Shown piece by piece: positions 23,426 through 34,565 of a stretch of 45,165 nucleotides of DNA (position 1 is the stretch's first letter; the number at the start of each line of letters is the position of its first letter). This stretch comes from Reticulitermes lucifugus. Taxonomy: Eukaryota > Arthropoda > Insecta > Blattodea > Rhinotermitidae. The stretch covers positions 75,439 to 120,603 of the forward strand of contig JAKCWW010000276.1 of the NCBI GenBank assembly GCA_026260175.1, read 5' to 3'. The notes under the pieces are model-generated. The model was not told where the DNA came from, ran no database searches, and saw nothing but the letters and a program-made list of their open reading frames with translations. The position numbers and the translations under genes were made by a program.

Positions 23426-24985
23426 AAAATAAGCAAACTATTCCATAAATGTATTTATTTTTGCTCAACTTAATATTCGCCACTTTATTCAAGAAAATAA
23501 CCGAAGTTACAGTCGTATAATGAGACAACCACCTCCAAATTACAGTGTCTTCCATTAGCATCTGAGAGTTAACCGTGGTTTTCACATTCTGTTTAGCAAA
23601 ACATTTGGGGTACGCAAAATATTTTTCTCTACCTGTCAGATAGCCGCTATGAGCCTCTTCCAGCTTAGTTCGGCGAGATTACGGGGTCTCCGACTTCACA
23701 TTCTTCCAGTTCTGCTATAATTAAAATTATGTAGTCACAATCTTGATGGAAGACATCCCGTTGTGCTTCATCGGTTATTAATCTAATGGCTATATCTGCA
23801 ATCTAACACAACTATCAATAGTTGTGTTAGACTGTGTATCTCAATTATGTTAGTAAACTATGTGGTCATTTTACGACGCTAGTGGTATCTCAGTCTATGT
23901 TGCACAGAATCGAGATATTTTTATTGTAAATCTTTACAAAGACAAGGTGAGCCAGAAGCCAGTTAACGGAAAATATTTTTTGAACATTTTGATGACAGTA
24001 CAGAATTATGTCAGTCAGTGTGTAAAAAGGTTTCACAGCCTTGTGAGTTGTGCGTTGAATATGAAAGATCTCATTTCGGATATTTTATACAAGATCAGTA
24101 GTACTGAAGTAATTTACCACATGTTTTAAATTACACTGTACTAACTGGTTAACTGACTTTTGGGCCACACTTTATTATTTCCAAGCACAAATGGTTTGTA
24201 ACTGCAGTCAGTTGTAACATAGGATATGTGAGTTCCAAAATGCGTGGAGAGACCTCAATTATTGAGCATATAAAATATAAATGTTTTGATTTTTCTTTCC
24301 TCCTTCCTACCGCGGACCTGACAGAGAATTCCCACGTATTCCATACTTGTCTCAATATTTACGGTATCCACAGTTATTAAGGTAATACGCAAGTATTTTG
24401 GTTAAGTTTTTTGTTACTGTTAGAATCCTCGTTCTCAATACTTCTTTTTAATTACAGGAGTAAAACTGAATTTCTTAATTAGAGTGTTATTTCTCCTTCA
24501 AAGGTTTAGATGACATAGACACTTGGTATTGATATTTACAAGTAAAGCAACCATATCCCAGGCGAAAAAGGTTGTTATTTTTGCAAGTTCATGTATAAAC
24601 GAGAACAGTTGAGCAGGAATAAGAAAGTTGTGATGGTTTGTTAGTGCTGTGATTCTAACAAGTAGGCGCTGTATACGCCGGTAGCTCAGCTGAACAATAG
24701 AGCTTTATATGTTGTAACAGGTTTTCCTGTAGTTATCAAGCTGTCGTGACAAGTGTTTGCAATATGGCGGCCGACTTATCCCCGCTTAGTGTGAGGATAG
24801 GACGACGGTCATGGCAGTCTATCATCGCGATAGCTCTAGAAGGAAGATAGTCTCATAAGCAATTAATATGACGAGAGAATGTCAGCCAGAAAATATATAC
24901 GAGTATACCGTGTACGAGTGTGTTGTAGTGTTGTGTTGCTGTTGTTTACATTTCATCTATCGTTAAAGCAAACCAGCAGTGTACG
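23426..24985. other. Gene-less stretch
   Basis: The 89-codon frame at 23860-24129 has no recognisable domain. A perfect palindrome at 23802-23831 is listed separately. Nothing else is recognised. Confidence 0.5.
23802..23831. repeat. Perfect 14-bp palindrome, 2-nt spacer
   Basis: The arms 'tctaacacaactat' and 'atagttgtgttaga' are exact reverse complements separated by 'ca'. It could be a cruciform-prone site or a symmetric protein-binding site. No gene is nearby. Confidence 0.9.
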
Positions 24986-25490
24986 CTGATGTTGGGATAC
25001 ACCAGACATTTTATTGTATGACTAACATGTCTCGGCCCAGCTGGGCCATTAGTGAGGAATTCGAGACCAAATGACATGTGGAAGCACCAAACATTTACAA
25101 ATGTGATTGGTAAAAATAATTAAATTAATTAAAAATAAAATAATAAAACATATCATGAAAAATAATGCTTTATGTCCCCCTAATAATATGTTATAATCGT
25201 ATAAAGGATTGACCAGGTCATACAATATGTTACGCTGATGTAATGTAGAAACAACAATTTATAACAACTGTTTATATAGTCCAAATTGTTACTTGACATA
25301 AAATACAGTGTTTTTAATCATGAAGTTTTAACTTTTATTTGAAATTAATGTGTGTGCCATTTTTAGATTGTCATATTTGTACACTTTTGGTGCTTCCATT
25401 TGTGATTTTGTATCGAGATCCTTGATAATGGCCCAGCTGAGCCACAATATGTTGGAGGCGCAATAAAATACTTGAGTTATTCCAACCTCA
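24986..25490. mobile_element. Inverted pair of Penelope-like ends (~505 bp)
   Basis: The outer ~140 bp on each side (24986-25125 and 25350-25490) are diverged inverted repeats. Each includes 'attttattg', the palindromic 'ggcccagctgggcc' (right: 'ggcccagctgagcc'), and 'ggaagcaccaaa'. The position of the GGCCC stem next to 'acatgt'/'atatgttgg' matches the other Penelope-like motifs here. The interior is AT-rich without an open frame. Either a fold-back element or a tail-to-tail Penelope-type insertion would look like this. Confidence 0.6.
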
Positions 25491-25837
25491 GTGAACACGA
25501 ATGGTTTACTTTAATTATATTGCATATATCTTGATGCGATCCACTGACTGTAATATCGTTGCACATTGCACTGTTATTTGTGTTAACGTTTCCAAACCTG
25601 TGGGTTCTCCGAGATGTTGCTTTGTGTATATCTGGGGTTGAAACAGCATTTTGGTGTTCAAAACTGATGACGAAGTGGAAAGAGTAATAAGAAAACTGCT
25701 GTAATAAAAGAACACTAATTTGCATAGACAAATTATTTGTATTTAAGCTGTTTAGGGTTTCGAATATGGCATGTTACATCGTCCTGTATTTAAACAAATA
25801 CTGGACGAAGAATGAAGTCCAAAAGGTGAATGGTTTG

Positions 25838-25878
<41 letters not shown>

Positions 25879-27080
25879 TGTCATTATGCCGTTTATTATT
25901 CACCATGACCATGTTGCATGTAGGAATATGGATCATCGTTAGTAATTAAAAACATCTCGAGAATATGGCAGCGATAAACTGCACAGAGAGGTAGCTATGA
26001 TTCAGTCGGTATTACAGTCTCAATTTTTGCCGAAAAAGTTACGTAGTAGGCACTTTCAATGAATTAGTTACGTTAAAGTGCCCCAAAAGTTCTACAATGT
26101 AACCTATGTTAGTGGTGCAAAGTAAAACCTATCTGTGGGAAACGTAGATAGAATTGTGAATTAACAAATTTTACAGTTGTTTGCGACGGACGTTCCACTA
26201 GTACAAAATATGAACTTAAGCAGTGACTCTCCGTATTGTTTGTGTTTGACCTATAACATAGGCCTGAAACAGATCTTACAAAATTTTGTTACGCTTCATT
26301 TATGATATTAATCTATCAGTTAAATTATTTGCGTAATACAATATAAGGAACAGAATTGGACGCTAAACTAACGTTGCTGATATTAGCACTTACAGGATCA
26401 CTAAATCATAATGCAGGTGGAGCGCTGGGCATGCTAAGATTTGTTTATTGAAGAAAACGGAGCGTTCAATTATGAGGGGTAATTATTTGTCATTTTGACT
26501 GCGTACGAGTAATGCAAAGAAGTTAATTATCTGTAGCGGCTGAAATAGCTGTAACCCTTTAATGCACAACGGTTACTACGTTAATCACCTGTTTTAATAC
26601 CTAGAAATTTTGCATTTTGCCTACAGAATGTGTGTATGTATTTTATACGATTTACACATTGAACAGTGATTGTTTCCTTAACCAGCATTAACTGATTGGT
26701 CTTTATAATGGACATTCAGTATTCTGTGAGGTAGGAACTATTTTTTTACACATATTTAGATGCTTTAAAAGATTAAGGCAATTAATTATTACGTGATCTG
26801 GATGTATTGGATTTTGTCTGCTCCAACTTGGCAGGTGATCGGCGGCTGACGGGTGGCTAGCTGGCGGTGGGACAAAGCAGGGCTGTGTGGGTGCAGCGAC
26901 TGAGCGAACCCCTATGCTACAATGACTGAAAACTAACCAAAACTATCCGCTCAACCACAAGTCCACTGCGCATGTCAGTTTCAGCCGCCAGTTAGTCCAG
27001 GCGATTGCATTTCGCACTTTAAATGGATAAGATATAAGAAGGATATTATTTGTAGGTCAAAGTACCTCAATACTCTAGGG
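25491..27080. other. Gene-less AT-rich stretch
   Basis: No gene recognised. It holds an (AT)n tract, and a GC-richer patch at about 26830-27000 with no identifiable function continues just past it. Confidence 0.5.
25839..25877. repeat. (AT)n microsatellite
   Basis: About 19 uninterrupted AT units. Confidence 0.95.
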
Positions 27081-27219
27081 ACATTATTTTATCTGACAAC
27101 TATCGGTTGCCACTGTCTGTTGCTTCATTTATCGTATTAACGTAATCCACTCAGGCGAACCCCTTCATGTACGGGGGAGTAGCGGTTGTAACAAACTATA
27201 GTTGTCAAATAAAATAAGT
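27081..27219. repeat. Hairpin with ~22-bp arms
   Basis: The left arm 27081-27103 ('acattattttatctgacaac' plus 'tat') pairs with the right arm 27198-27219 ('atagttgtcaaataaaataa' plus 'gt') with one mismatch and one indel. The loop is about 95 bases. Probably a small fold-back element. Confidence 0.65.
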
Positions 27220-27769
27220 TTCGTTTACTACAGAACTTCTCCGACTCTTACATGTTAAGAATACCAATGCAGATCTGCTGCGTCTGGTCCTTGTAACTAC
27301 ACAGCAAAAAACTGTGAGTTTCAACAGCCTCCAGCAGTACAAGGAGGCAGGAAACTGCATCACACGAACTAGCATAACTTGAGGAGAGATTCCAGCATTT
27401 CCCTAACACCGTGTTCACAGTATCATTGGTAAATTAAAATATAAGGGCTTTAAATATTCTATATATTTACAGACATATGTGTTCTAAAAATTATGTTTTA
27501 TCTCTGCTTGTATTGTGTGTCTACGGTGTAGAGAAAGCACGCAGCGGAAGTTACTTTACTCTATAATTTCTTATGTTTTTATTTGATGCTCTTATATTAT
27601 TTCACTTAACGGTGTAAGGGATTTTATATTTGAACAAGTTAAATTCATTTTATAGGCCTTAAAGGGGAGTGGAGTTATAGTTTCACCCATTCTTGAACTC
27701 CTCACTAGATTGAAGAGAGTGGGCAGGTTCAAGTCCCTGCCGTTTTACCCCTGGAGAAAGAGCCAGCGT

Positions 27770-27900
27770 TAACCATTAGCTAGGAGGATGAGTAAACTTA
27801 AGAGTCAGACAGTACACACTAGCAGTGAAGATAAAACTCCCTACCTCTGCCAGGAATCGAACCCCTGTCTTGAAATCACTATATGATTCATGGAAATGCT
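27770..27900 (-). repeat. SINE-D-like fragment downstream of the cuticle gene
   Basis: On the minus strand a B-box-like 'ggggttcgattcctggcaga' lies near 27855-27875, followed by a body loosely similar to the SINE-D copies. It starts only about 45 bp past the stop codon of the cuticular protein gene, so it may lie in that gene's 3' UTR. The 3' part is too diverged to bound. Confidence 0.45.
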
Positions 27901-27944
27901 GAAATTCTCCAAATAAAACAGACCATGGAGTAGCCACTTCGAGT

Positions 27945-29846
27945 TCATAAAGAGAGGAACTTGACAAGTGCATCGTAAATGAGCCTCGGGTTGATGGTGC
28001 CGTCTGCTGTGTACCGGACGCCCCTCAGACTCCCGTCGTCATGGCTCACGACACCATATTCACCCACGATGAACCCATCAGGCGTCCTTTCTTCCACTTG
28101 ATATTTACGGAAGTTCCTGCCTTCAACCACATACCCGAATTTGGCGTTGGGATCATGTGTTTGTCCGTCTTGCGAATTAAGCTCTCGCAGTGAAGGGTCT
28201 GTAGGCTTTGTTTCAGCCGGCAACTGAACTCCGTGGGCTCTTCCCTTTGTTATTACACTTACAGCCTCATCCACTTCGTAATTTTTCTCCGGAGTTCCGT
28301 AAATCCTCTCCGGTGAACCGTAAATCTGTTCCGGAAGCTCATAGTTCTTTTCCGGAGGTTCCTGATGAGTGTCGTAACTCTTATGCACACGACTGGTTTC
28401 TCCCTGGATTTGTTGGCCTCTAGTCTGACTGTTTAAATTAACGTTTATTTGTGGGATATTTGTTTGATAATTGCTCTGAACGTTCTTGCTGCTGTCTTCC
28501 GCTGTTTTGAAGACACTTGGCACTTGTCCATAACTCTGATGCTGTGGTTGCTGTGCAACCACTCTACGCTGTACTGTCTCTGCTACAGAAGAACCGGCTT
28601 TGCGGTAACTAGGTGACTCGCTGTAGAAATTTACTCGGCTGCCAGATGTAGCTGTAGACACGCTAGTGCGGTAACTCACTGGAGATGACTGCTGGCCTAA
28701 CGGTGACTGAGTTGCCCCGGGAGAGGACAAAGCATGCTGTCGAGACTGAACGTTGGACGAAGAACTTTCCTGATGTACAGAGATTATTGAAGAAGGCGCG
28801 GCTTCTTCCACGCTGAATTGACTGCGCTGAATTGCTGTGGCCGCTGGCTGTTCCTCCGTCACCAATGAAACGCTCCCAGCTAAAGAACCAGGGACTACTC
28901 TGTCAGTATCTTGTTCAGGTTTGTTATTTTGTTGTGATGTGCCGAGTGCAAACGATGACGACACGCGAACCGAAACTACTTTGTGGGTCTGGTCCTCTGT
29001 AACGTCTTCGGTTTTATTCAAGCTGGGCCAGTCCGCCGTATTCTCATGTTGTTTGCTTGAAACGAGATTCGCGAGAAATGTTTTGTTTTCGGTAGGAATC
29101 TCGCTTATATCAGAGCTATTTATTTCAGTTTGACTGTTTTCATCTGAAAAGATGACCGTTTCGGTAGTTGTGGTGTTGATCGGGAGTGTTACCATGCTAT
29201 CTATCCCAAAACTGGAGGGACTGTTTGTGTCATAGAAAGAGATAATACTTGACGATGTTGTAAAATACATATGGCTTTTATCATTCCCTGCATCACTTCC
29301 AAAATTTGTTTTTTCCAATGAGAATTTAGGAATATGTTCAGTCTTTTCGTTATTGGCATCTACTGGCACAACACCTACAACTCGAACATCCACGTCTTTT
29401 AAAGGCGTATTTGGAAGTGGTGGGGTTTGAGCTTCATCACTAAGGGTACCGGTGTCATCTGTTTGAGTTGTGGGTAAGCCTGTAGATTCTGTATAGATCT
29501 CATCCACTATATCCTGTTCACTTCCCGCATGGAAGTTAAACGGTAGGATGGGCGATGAGAAGTCACCAAGTAGTCTTGCTGGTAACAATGTGCTGTCATT
29601 TGGTGGGGGTGAAGTGGCGAACACAGTAGTGTCTTCAGTATATGACTCTTTAGAAGTAACGGAGTCAACACGTTTGTTAAAATGTCGGCTGCTGTTAGCG
29701 GCCCGCGATCTTGGGATCGAGGCTCCGATGTAGACAGACAGGAAATCAGTCCCAGAGATGAGGTCATCACTTCGGTCAGACGCGGCAAGGGCCTGTCTGG
29801 TGAAAGGAAACCCCAGGACTGGATGTAGTGTTAGCGAGCAGAGAAT
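27945..29846 (-). CDS. RR-type chitin-binding cuticular protein, large 3' terminal exon (5' partial)
   Basis: Secreted structural protein of the cuticle, expected to bind chitin through a C-terminal Rebers-Riddiford domain. The exon gives 633 residues in phase 0 after a good acceptor. The frame itself stays open to an ATG at 29888 (647 residues; numbers below count from that ATG). Residues 15-26 are hydrophobic and fit the core of a signal peptide. Residues 50-500 are low-complexity, rich in Ser, Thr, Gln and Asn, with N-glycosylation sequons at about 65, 97, 238, 257, 268 and 291. Residues 512-539 hold four heptads of the form PE-x-x-Y-x-x. The RR domain spans about 583-640, with aromatics F584, Y586, F593, Y596, F606, Y611 and Y626, the 'RYTAD' motif, and the C-terminus 'FLSL'. 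The usual Gly-Tyr after 'TAD' is replaced by 'GTINP'. The stop is TGA at 27945-27947. An AATAAA signal on this strand lies at 27578-27583, about 360 bp downstream, but is unproven. I do not assign an orthologue. Confidence 0.88.
   Translation of the reverse strand: MLCSLTLHPVLGFPFTRQALAASDRSDDLISGTDFLSVYIGASIPRSRAANSSRHFNKRVDSVTSKESYTEDTTVFATSPPPNDSTLLPARLLGDFSSPILPFNFHAGSEQDIVDEIYTESTGLPTTQTDDTGTLSDEAQTPPLPNTPLKDVDVRVVGVVPVDANNEKTEHIPKFSLEKTNFGSDAGNDKSHMYFTTSSSIISFYDTNSPSSFGIDSMVTLPINTTTTETVIFSDENSQTEINSSDISEIPTENKTFLANLVSSKQHENTADWPSLNKTEDVTEDQTHKVVSVRVSSSFALGTSQQNNKPEQDTDRVVPGSLAGSVSLVTEEQPAATAIQRSQFSVEEAAPSSIISVHQESSSSNVQSRQHALSSPGATQSPLGQQSSPVSYRTSVSTATSGSRVNFYSESPSYRKAGSSVAETVQRRVVAQQPQHQSYGQVPSVFKTAEDSSKNVQSNYQTNIPQINVNLNSQTRGQQIQGETSRVHKSYDTHQEPPEKNYELPEQIYGSPERIYGTPEKNYEVDEAVSVITKGRAHGVQLPAETKPTDPSLRELNSQDGQTHDPNAKFGYVVEGRNFRKYQVEERTPDGFIVGEYGVVSHDDGSLRGVRYTADGTINPRLIYDALVKFLSL
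28272..28355 (-). repeat. Four 21-bp in-frame repeats coding PE-x-x-Y-x-x heptads
   Basis: The heptads read PEKNYEL, PEQIYGS, PERIYGT and PEKNYEV (residues 512-539). In DNA each unit carries a 'ccggaa/ccggag'-like core. The outer two units resemble each other (NYE) and the inner two resemble each other (IYG), suggesting duplication in steps. They lie just before the RR domain, in the region linking the disordered part to the chitin-binding part. Confidence 0.85.
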
Positions 29847-29860
29847 CTGAAACAGAAACG
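29847..29860 (-). promoter_or_regulatory. Splice acceptor before the cuticular protein exon
   Basis: On the minus strand a pyrimidine-rich tract 'tttctgtttcag' ends at 29847, directly before 'attctctgct'. An A-containing 'ttttaatac' about 20 bases upstream is a plausible branch-point region. Splicing here would remove the first 14 codons of the open frame and leave the hydrophobic 'ILCSLTLHPVLG' to continue a signal peptide begun in an upstream exon. Confidence 0.6.
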
Positions 29861-29888
29861 GCGTATTAAAATCGCTGATCTCACCCAA

Positions 29889-31109
29889 GACCTTCTTCGG
29901 TAAAAGAACGCGTATGATTCATTTTTCAGTGTTCTAGATTCCGCTACTGCGCAGTTACCAGCGTTTCTGAGGAGCTTCAAACTTCCTTCTTTTTGGTAGC
30001 GAGGTTTCGGATAGTCAATGCCTTCGCTTTCAGGGCAGTATATTGCTCCCAAATGGTTGTACAATGTGAATCTTTATTGCCGTAAAAACCCAAAATCTGG
30101 AAGTGTACGGCATTTTAGAGATTGGTTGTGTCTCCATCTTTAGATGAAAAAGATTCCTACATATTTTGTGAAGCTCATTAAATAAAACTAATTCTCCTTC
30201 CTACTTATCTATTGTGTACGTTCTTATCTAGTCAGTCGGCAGTTTCCAAATAAAATTTCCCCTTGACAGTACTAAACTGTCAGAAGCGCTTGTAGCTCCA
30301 CCCTAGAGGGTTGGCAATCCATCTATTTCACCTTGAGACTTCAATATACCTTATTCAAGAATGCCTCAAGTAAAAGTTGTAGACCTCAATGACGTATGCT
30401 TCATATGTCACATACCCACTTCTCTGCCACGCCCCCTCATCCTTTGTATGAATTTGGTAAAGTATTAAATGGGTTTTGTGTACATGTGGGTGTATACAGC
30501 TGAATATGAAATTCGCTGGACAGTATTCAGGATATATTTAACGAGCTCAATTTGATAGAATTCCGTTCCGTACCTTCCGCGGCAGGATATTTGGACAAAT
30601 GCCCATGCCCTTCCCATTGCGCATTATTTTTTTGCACTAAATGCAAATTATATATATATAAAGTTTTTGAAGTTACAGGATAGAATTTTTCTTAAATGAT
30701 CCAATTGAAATAAGAACGTTATGCTTGCAGTTTAAGCACATTTTATTATTGTGAAAGCCGCGGATTGATTTGTTGGTAGGCCCAGGCTTTTGAAATTGTC
30801 TTTCAAACTCTTCTTTGCTTTCTCCTTGCTATTGTTATTGATAGTGCTGCCACACAATTTTGTAGATTAATTACAAGTATTGTAAAGTTAACGGTGTTTC
30901 AATAAATTTTGTAAGTACTTTATCTACAACCAGTATATTATTACACCCATGTTGTACACCGTACACACGAGTATTAACCGCAAGTTCACGAGAAATTTCC
31001 TTGAGTTTGTCATCTGCAACATGAGATGAAAGAAGAGCACAGGATTCGAGTTCCACCCACGAGTGTGAATGTGGGTTTCTTTGTTGACATTAATGTAACC
31101 CCAGTACAA
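29889..31109. other. Probable intron or upstream region of the cuticle gene; no exon found
   Basis: If the acceptor at 29847 is used, this stretch is intron on the minus strand. I did not find a convincing short first exon (ATG, signal-peptide start, GT donor in phase 0). The frame at 29831-30064 (minus) is not signal-like. Confidence 0.45.
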
Positions 31110-31117
31110 AAGCAGTG

Positions 31118-31324
31118 AGATGGAGAGGACATATAGCACGTATGGTACCGCTCATAAATGCATAGACATTCCGGTCGCAACCTGAAGGGAAGACACCTTT
31201 TGGAAGACCTGGGCGTCGATGTGAGGGTGATATTGAAATGGATCCTAAAGATATAGTGTGGGATGGTGTAAACTTAATTTATCTCACTCATCAAAGGGCC
31301 CAGGGTAGTATCTTGTGGACACGA
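31118..31324 (+). mobile_element. LINE ORF2 C-terminal fragment, second family
   Basis: Sixty-eight codons with one stop read 'RWRGHIARM', then 'PEGKTPFGRPGRRCEGDIEMDPKDIVWDGV'. This fits the ORF2 tail layout with 'RW.GH.ARM' and 'PEGKRPLGRPRRRWEDNI.MDL'. Start and earlier reverse-transcriptase parts are absent. It is in better frame than the other LINE remnants but is still a truncated copy. Confidence 0.8.
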
Positions 31325-31609
31325 TAATGAACGTTTCGATTCCGTATAAGATGTGAAATCTCTTGAATAGCCAAGTGACTACCAGTTTTCCAAGAACAAC
31401 TCTGCTACGCGGAGTTAATTACAAATACTAAAATTTCCACTATGTAGCCTTTGTGTATTCTTTATCTACCATTGCAGGGATGATTAAATTAAGGTCGATG
31501 AACCAGGCAGATCATGCCACGCACGAGAGGAATGAATAGAACATCTCGGAACGAAGAATCACTGTAGGAGACCACTTCAAAGACCAATAAAAGCTTGTAA
31601 GGATATTAC

Positions 31610-31850
31610 TGTTTATTTAAAGACTGCTATTAGGTCAGATCGCCTAGCATCGAGTACTAGAACAGTCAGTGAATAGTGAATCGGAAAGGATTTGAAAGGA
31701 AGCAGTCACGGTCCAATTTGAGATTCATCTGGACAGACCGATTGAAACCACCAAAGCCCACAGTGTGGATAGCTGGTGTCTCGGTTGAGATTGGAAGCGA
31801 TCACCTCTAGAATGCAAGGCACAGGCATTACCGCTTATGCCAACTCGCTT
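31610..31850 (-). repeat. SINE-E copy, inverted
   Basis: On the minus strand it shares 'ggtgtctcggttgagattgg' (as degenerate B-box region), 'tcctttccgattcactattc' and the 3' block 'actcgatgctaggcgatctg' with the copies at 9.7, 5.9 and 15.1 kb. It ends in 'tttaaataaacag'. Confidence 0.6.
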
Positions 31851-33229
31851 GGTACAGTGGATCTTAAATATATAGGTCGCAACGGCGCGAAACAAATTGG
31901 CTTTTATGAACAGTACAATCAATCTTCTCGCTCCAGAGAAAGCGAGGAATTTGTTGACCAGCTGAGCGACTGGTGACTTAACAAGAAGGATCGTGCACCA
32001 TACAGTTAGTAGGCTGGGTATTCTTCCGGTCATTTATGTGGTTGCTTACTGGTTTGTTAGTTATGGTGTTACATTAGTTTGTATTTATTTATTTGATTCA
32101 TTACCCAGTTCGTTGCATGTTTCGTTAGTCAGTGTCCGATTAACGGTGGCACCTGCTTTAGCATTCATATCTCTTAATATTGCCCACAGAGTGTACTTAA
32201 TGTGTTTCGAACGATTCTAAGAATAAACTCCTGTTATTTATGTCAGTAACATTAGCATGCTGAATTTTGTGCTGGAGATGCAATACTTTCTGTAAGGTGG
32301 GAACTGAATCTTTAAGTATTATTGAAGGTGAATTTCAAGTTTTATTGGACTAAGAGAAATTCCACTAGCGAGCCCGCAGAAGAGTAAGACAAATCTGTGA
32401 AACAACGTGTTTGTGTAGGTGATGGAGGTATGTACCTTGTTTGGTAGCTCCTGCCCTGTCTTCGGTTGCCTCTATTGAATTCCGCGAGCAGTGTCTGACT
32501 TAATACATAAAACACTCAATTGATGACAATGCACGCTCTGAATAATATAAAGTGTCTGACTTATTCGGTATGCGGACAAGTCATGAAATGAAGAAACGTG
32601 CAGGACGGTGATGCCATTATGAAAAAGTTGCTGGTACGTTACACACATCGATGAACACAACATGACTGCAGCCAGACACTTGCCTTTTTTAGCATTTTGT
32701 TCCGGAATGGAACTAGGTTGGGGTTAGACCACAACTGACACACTTCTTAAACCTCCCTGTTTCAAATATTATACGTCAGTTACACGGTTAAGCGAATTAC
32801 GTAATACAGAAAGTTTGGAACTGCGTTCTTTGCAGTTCATTAAGCTTTTTTTGCCCTCAATTTATACGATTTTGTTAAGGGTTTATTATGTACACATGGA
32901 AGAGTCTGTTTGTGATCTTCACAAAAGCGGACTATATTATGAGGCAGAGGCAATATGGCTCACAATCTGTATTGCTAGGCAACTCTTAATAAAAATCTGA
33001 AATATCGAATTACAAGAAATACTCTTATATGTCCCACGATTTAGGCGCTGGCACTAGATCACAGACAAGGAGACTGATGGAAGGAGACACATGACACCAT
33101 TTGCGGACATGGTGTTCTTTTTTTACGTTGTAATGAACGCCCAGTTAATCCTTCTGTTTACGTTTCCTTCTTAACCTTCAACGATACACACTGTTCTGAG
33201 TGTTACTCGTATCTACGCTGTGCTTTGCA
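31851..33229. other. Gene-less stretch
   Basis: The frames at 31776-31976, 31993-32220 and 32815-33000 carry no recognised domain. No RNA gene seen. Confidence 0.5.
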
Positions 33230-33425
33230 ACATTGCAAGCAAAGTAAACGCACGGTGGGCATATGCGGGAATGTAGGTATAACCCAACTCATTCTTAACT
33301 CCGAAACTACGAGTATATGGGGGTGACTGGTCAGCTCCAACCACCGGCCCCTTTACCTTCGGAGAAAGAGCGTCCGGTGCTCGAGGCTGGGTGGGCTGCA
33401 GAGCCGTTCTGGACACTTTGGAAAA
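33230..33425 (-). repeat. SINE-D copy, inverted
   Basis: On the minus strand the body 'gtccagaacggctctgcagc' matches 'gtccagaccgcctctgtctt' of the copy at 36720. Further on, 'ggagttaagaatgagttggg' matches 'gaggttaagaatgagtagag'. The 5' tRNA-like head is not clear. Confidence 0.6.
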
Positions 33426-33917
33426 GAGAAAATTTCGTGTGCCTGTCTGAAGTATTAAATAACGTCATACCTGTCCTGTATGTTATTAAACACCACACCG
33501 TGAGGCGTGGAGGTGTGGTGACATGCTATTTACCTTGGTATTAAACATATATTATTTGTCAGATTCACGTTTCTGCCGCTTTACCCCCTGTGATATATCA
33601 CCCAGTTTCAATTATGTAGGATGCTAGGTGAACCGTAGTGCCGGTCTGGACGCGGTGGCTATTAAACCAATCTGTGTCTCTGCTGACAATTGTAATCCTG
33701 TCGTCCAGCCTGTAGTCTTGTCACATTACTGACTGAACTACCTCGGATCATCAATATTACTTAAGTAACAATCAAATGTATACATGCATTGAATTACTGT
33801 AATTGAATATATTAAGTCAGAGCGTCTGATTATTGTGTGACGACGGCGTGTTGTAAATTCCGTTAACGCACGTTTGTTTGCAGTTTCATTATTTAACTCA
33901 AATCCATCTGGCGCTGA

Positions 33918-34010
33918 AGTTAAGAACGAGTGGAAATAAATGTCCACTTCCGTTTATGCCTTTATGGCGTGCACAGGTACAAATTTATCTTACCCTTTTA
34001 GGGTACGTGC
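33918..34010 (+). repeat. SINE-D 3' fragment
   Basis: It contains 'gaagttaagaacgagtgg', then 'ttatggcgtgcacaggtac' and a 'ttatcttacccttttag' tail. These match the 3' ends of the copies at 36.9 and 41.7 kb. Confidence 0.6.
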
Positions 34011-34552
34011 GTCGAACAGAGTGTTCGGTTCAGGTACATAAGAAAATATTCCATTTGAGTAGTTTATTTGCCAAACTCTGTGAAAACTTAGCGTTGAGAA
34101 ATGAACTTTAAAAATCTATCATCATCATCATCTTATTATTATTATTATTATTATTATTATTGAATTAAATGGATTTTTAGACCCATAAGCACGTTCCGTA
34201 AATTATCAAAAAATTGATCATACCATCACTTTCTCGGACGACCTCTATATATCTTTGCCAAAAGCTTTGTGCGGCGACACGTTACAGATTCTGGAGGGAA
34301 ATCTGAACTTCACAGAAGGGATTACACATTTGCATGCCCTGCTTTATCAACATTTTCTGTCAACAAAATGTATGTATTTATACAGGTCATATATCTGCCG
34401 GAAGTGAAACCTAGGAAACTACGATAAACTGGGAATGTAGCTAGGAATGGGGAATAGGAAATTAGTACAGAATTTTAGTGGGGAAACCTGTTGAAAATTG
34501 GCCGCTTGGAAGACTTGGAAAATAAGCGTCAGATTTACAATGAAATAAAGAG
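34011..34552. other. Gene-less stretch
   Basis: Apart from the microsatellite at 34118-34161 nothing is recognised. Confidence 0.5.
34118..34161. repeat. (ATC)n-(TTA)n compound microsatellite
   Basis: Four ATC units followed by about ten TTA/ATT units. Confidence 0.9.
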
Positions 34553-34565
34553 TTGTGACGATGGG

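Noticed and set aside
28208..29733. Plus-strand frames of 61-98 codons opposite the cuticle exon
   Set aside because: They are antisense shadows of the long coding exon and have no features of their own.
29507..29788. 93-codon minus-strand frame
   Set aside because: Alternative frame inside the cuticle exon; the main frame has the domain evidence.
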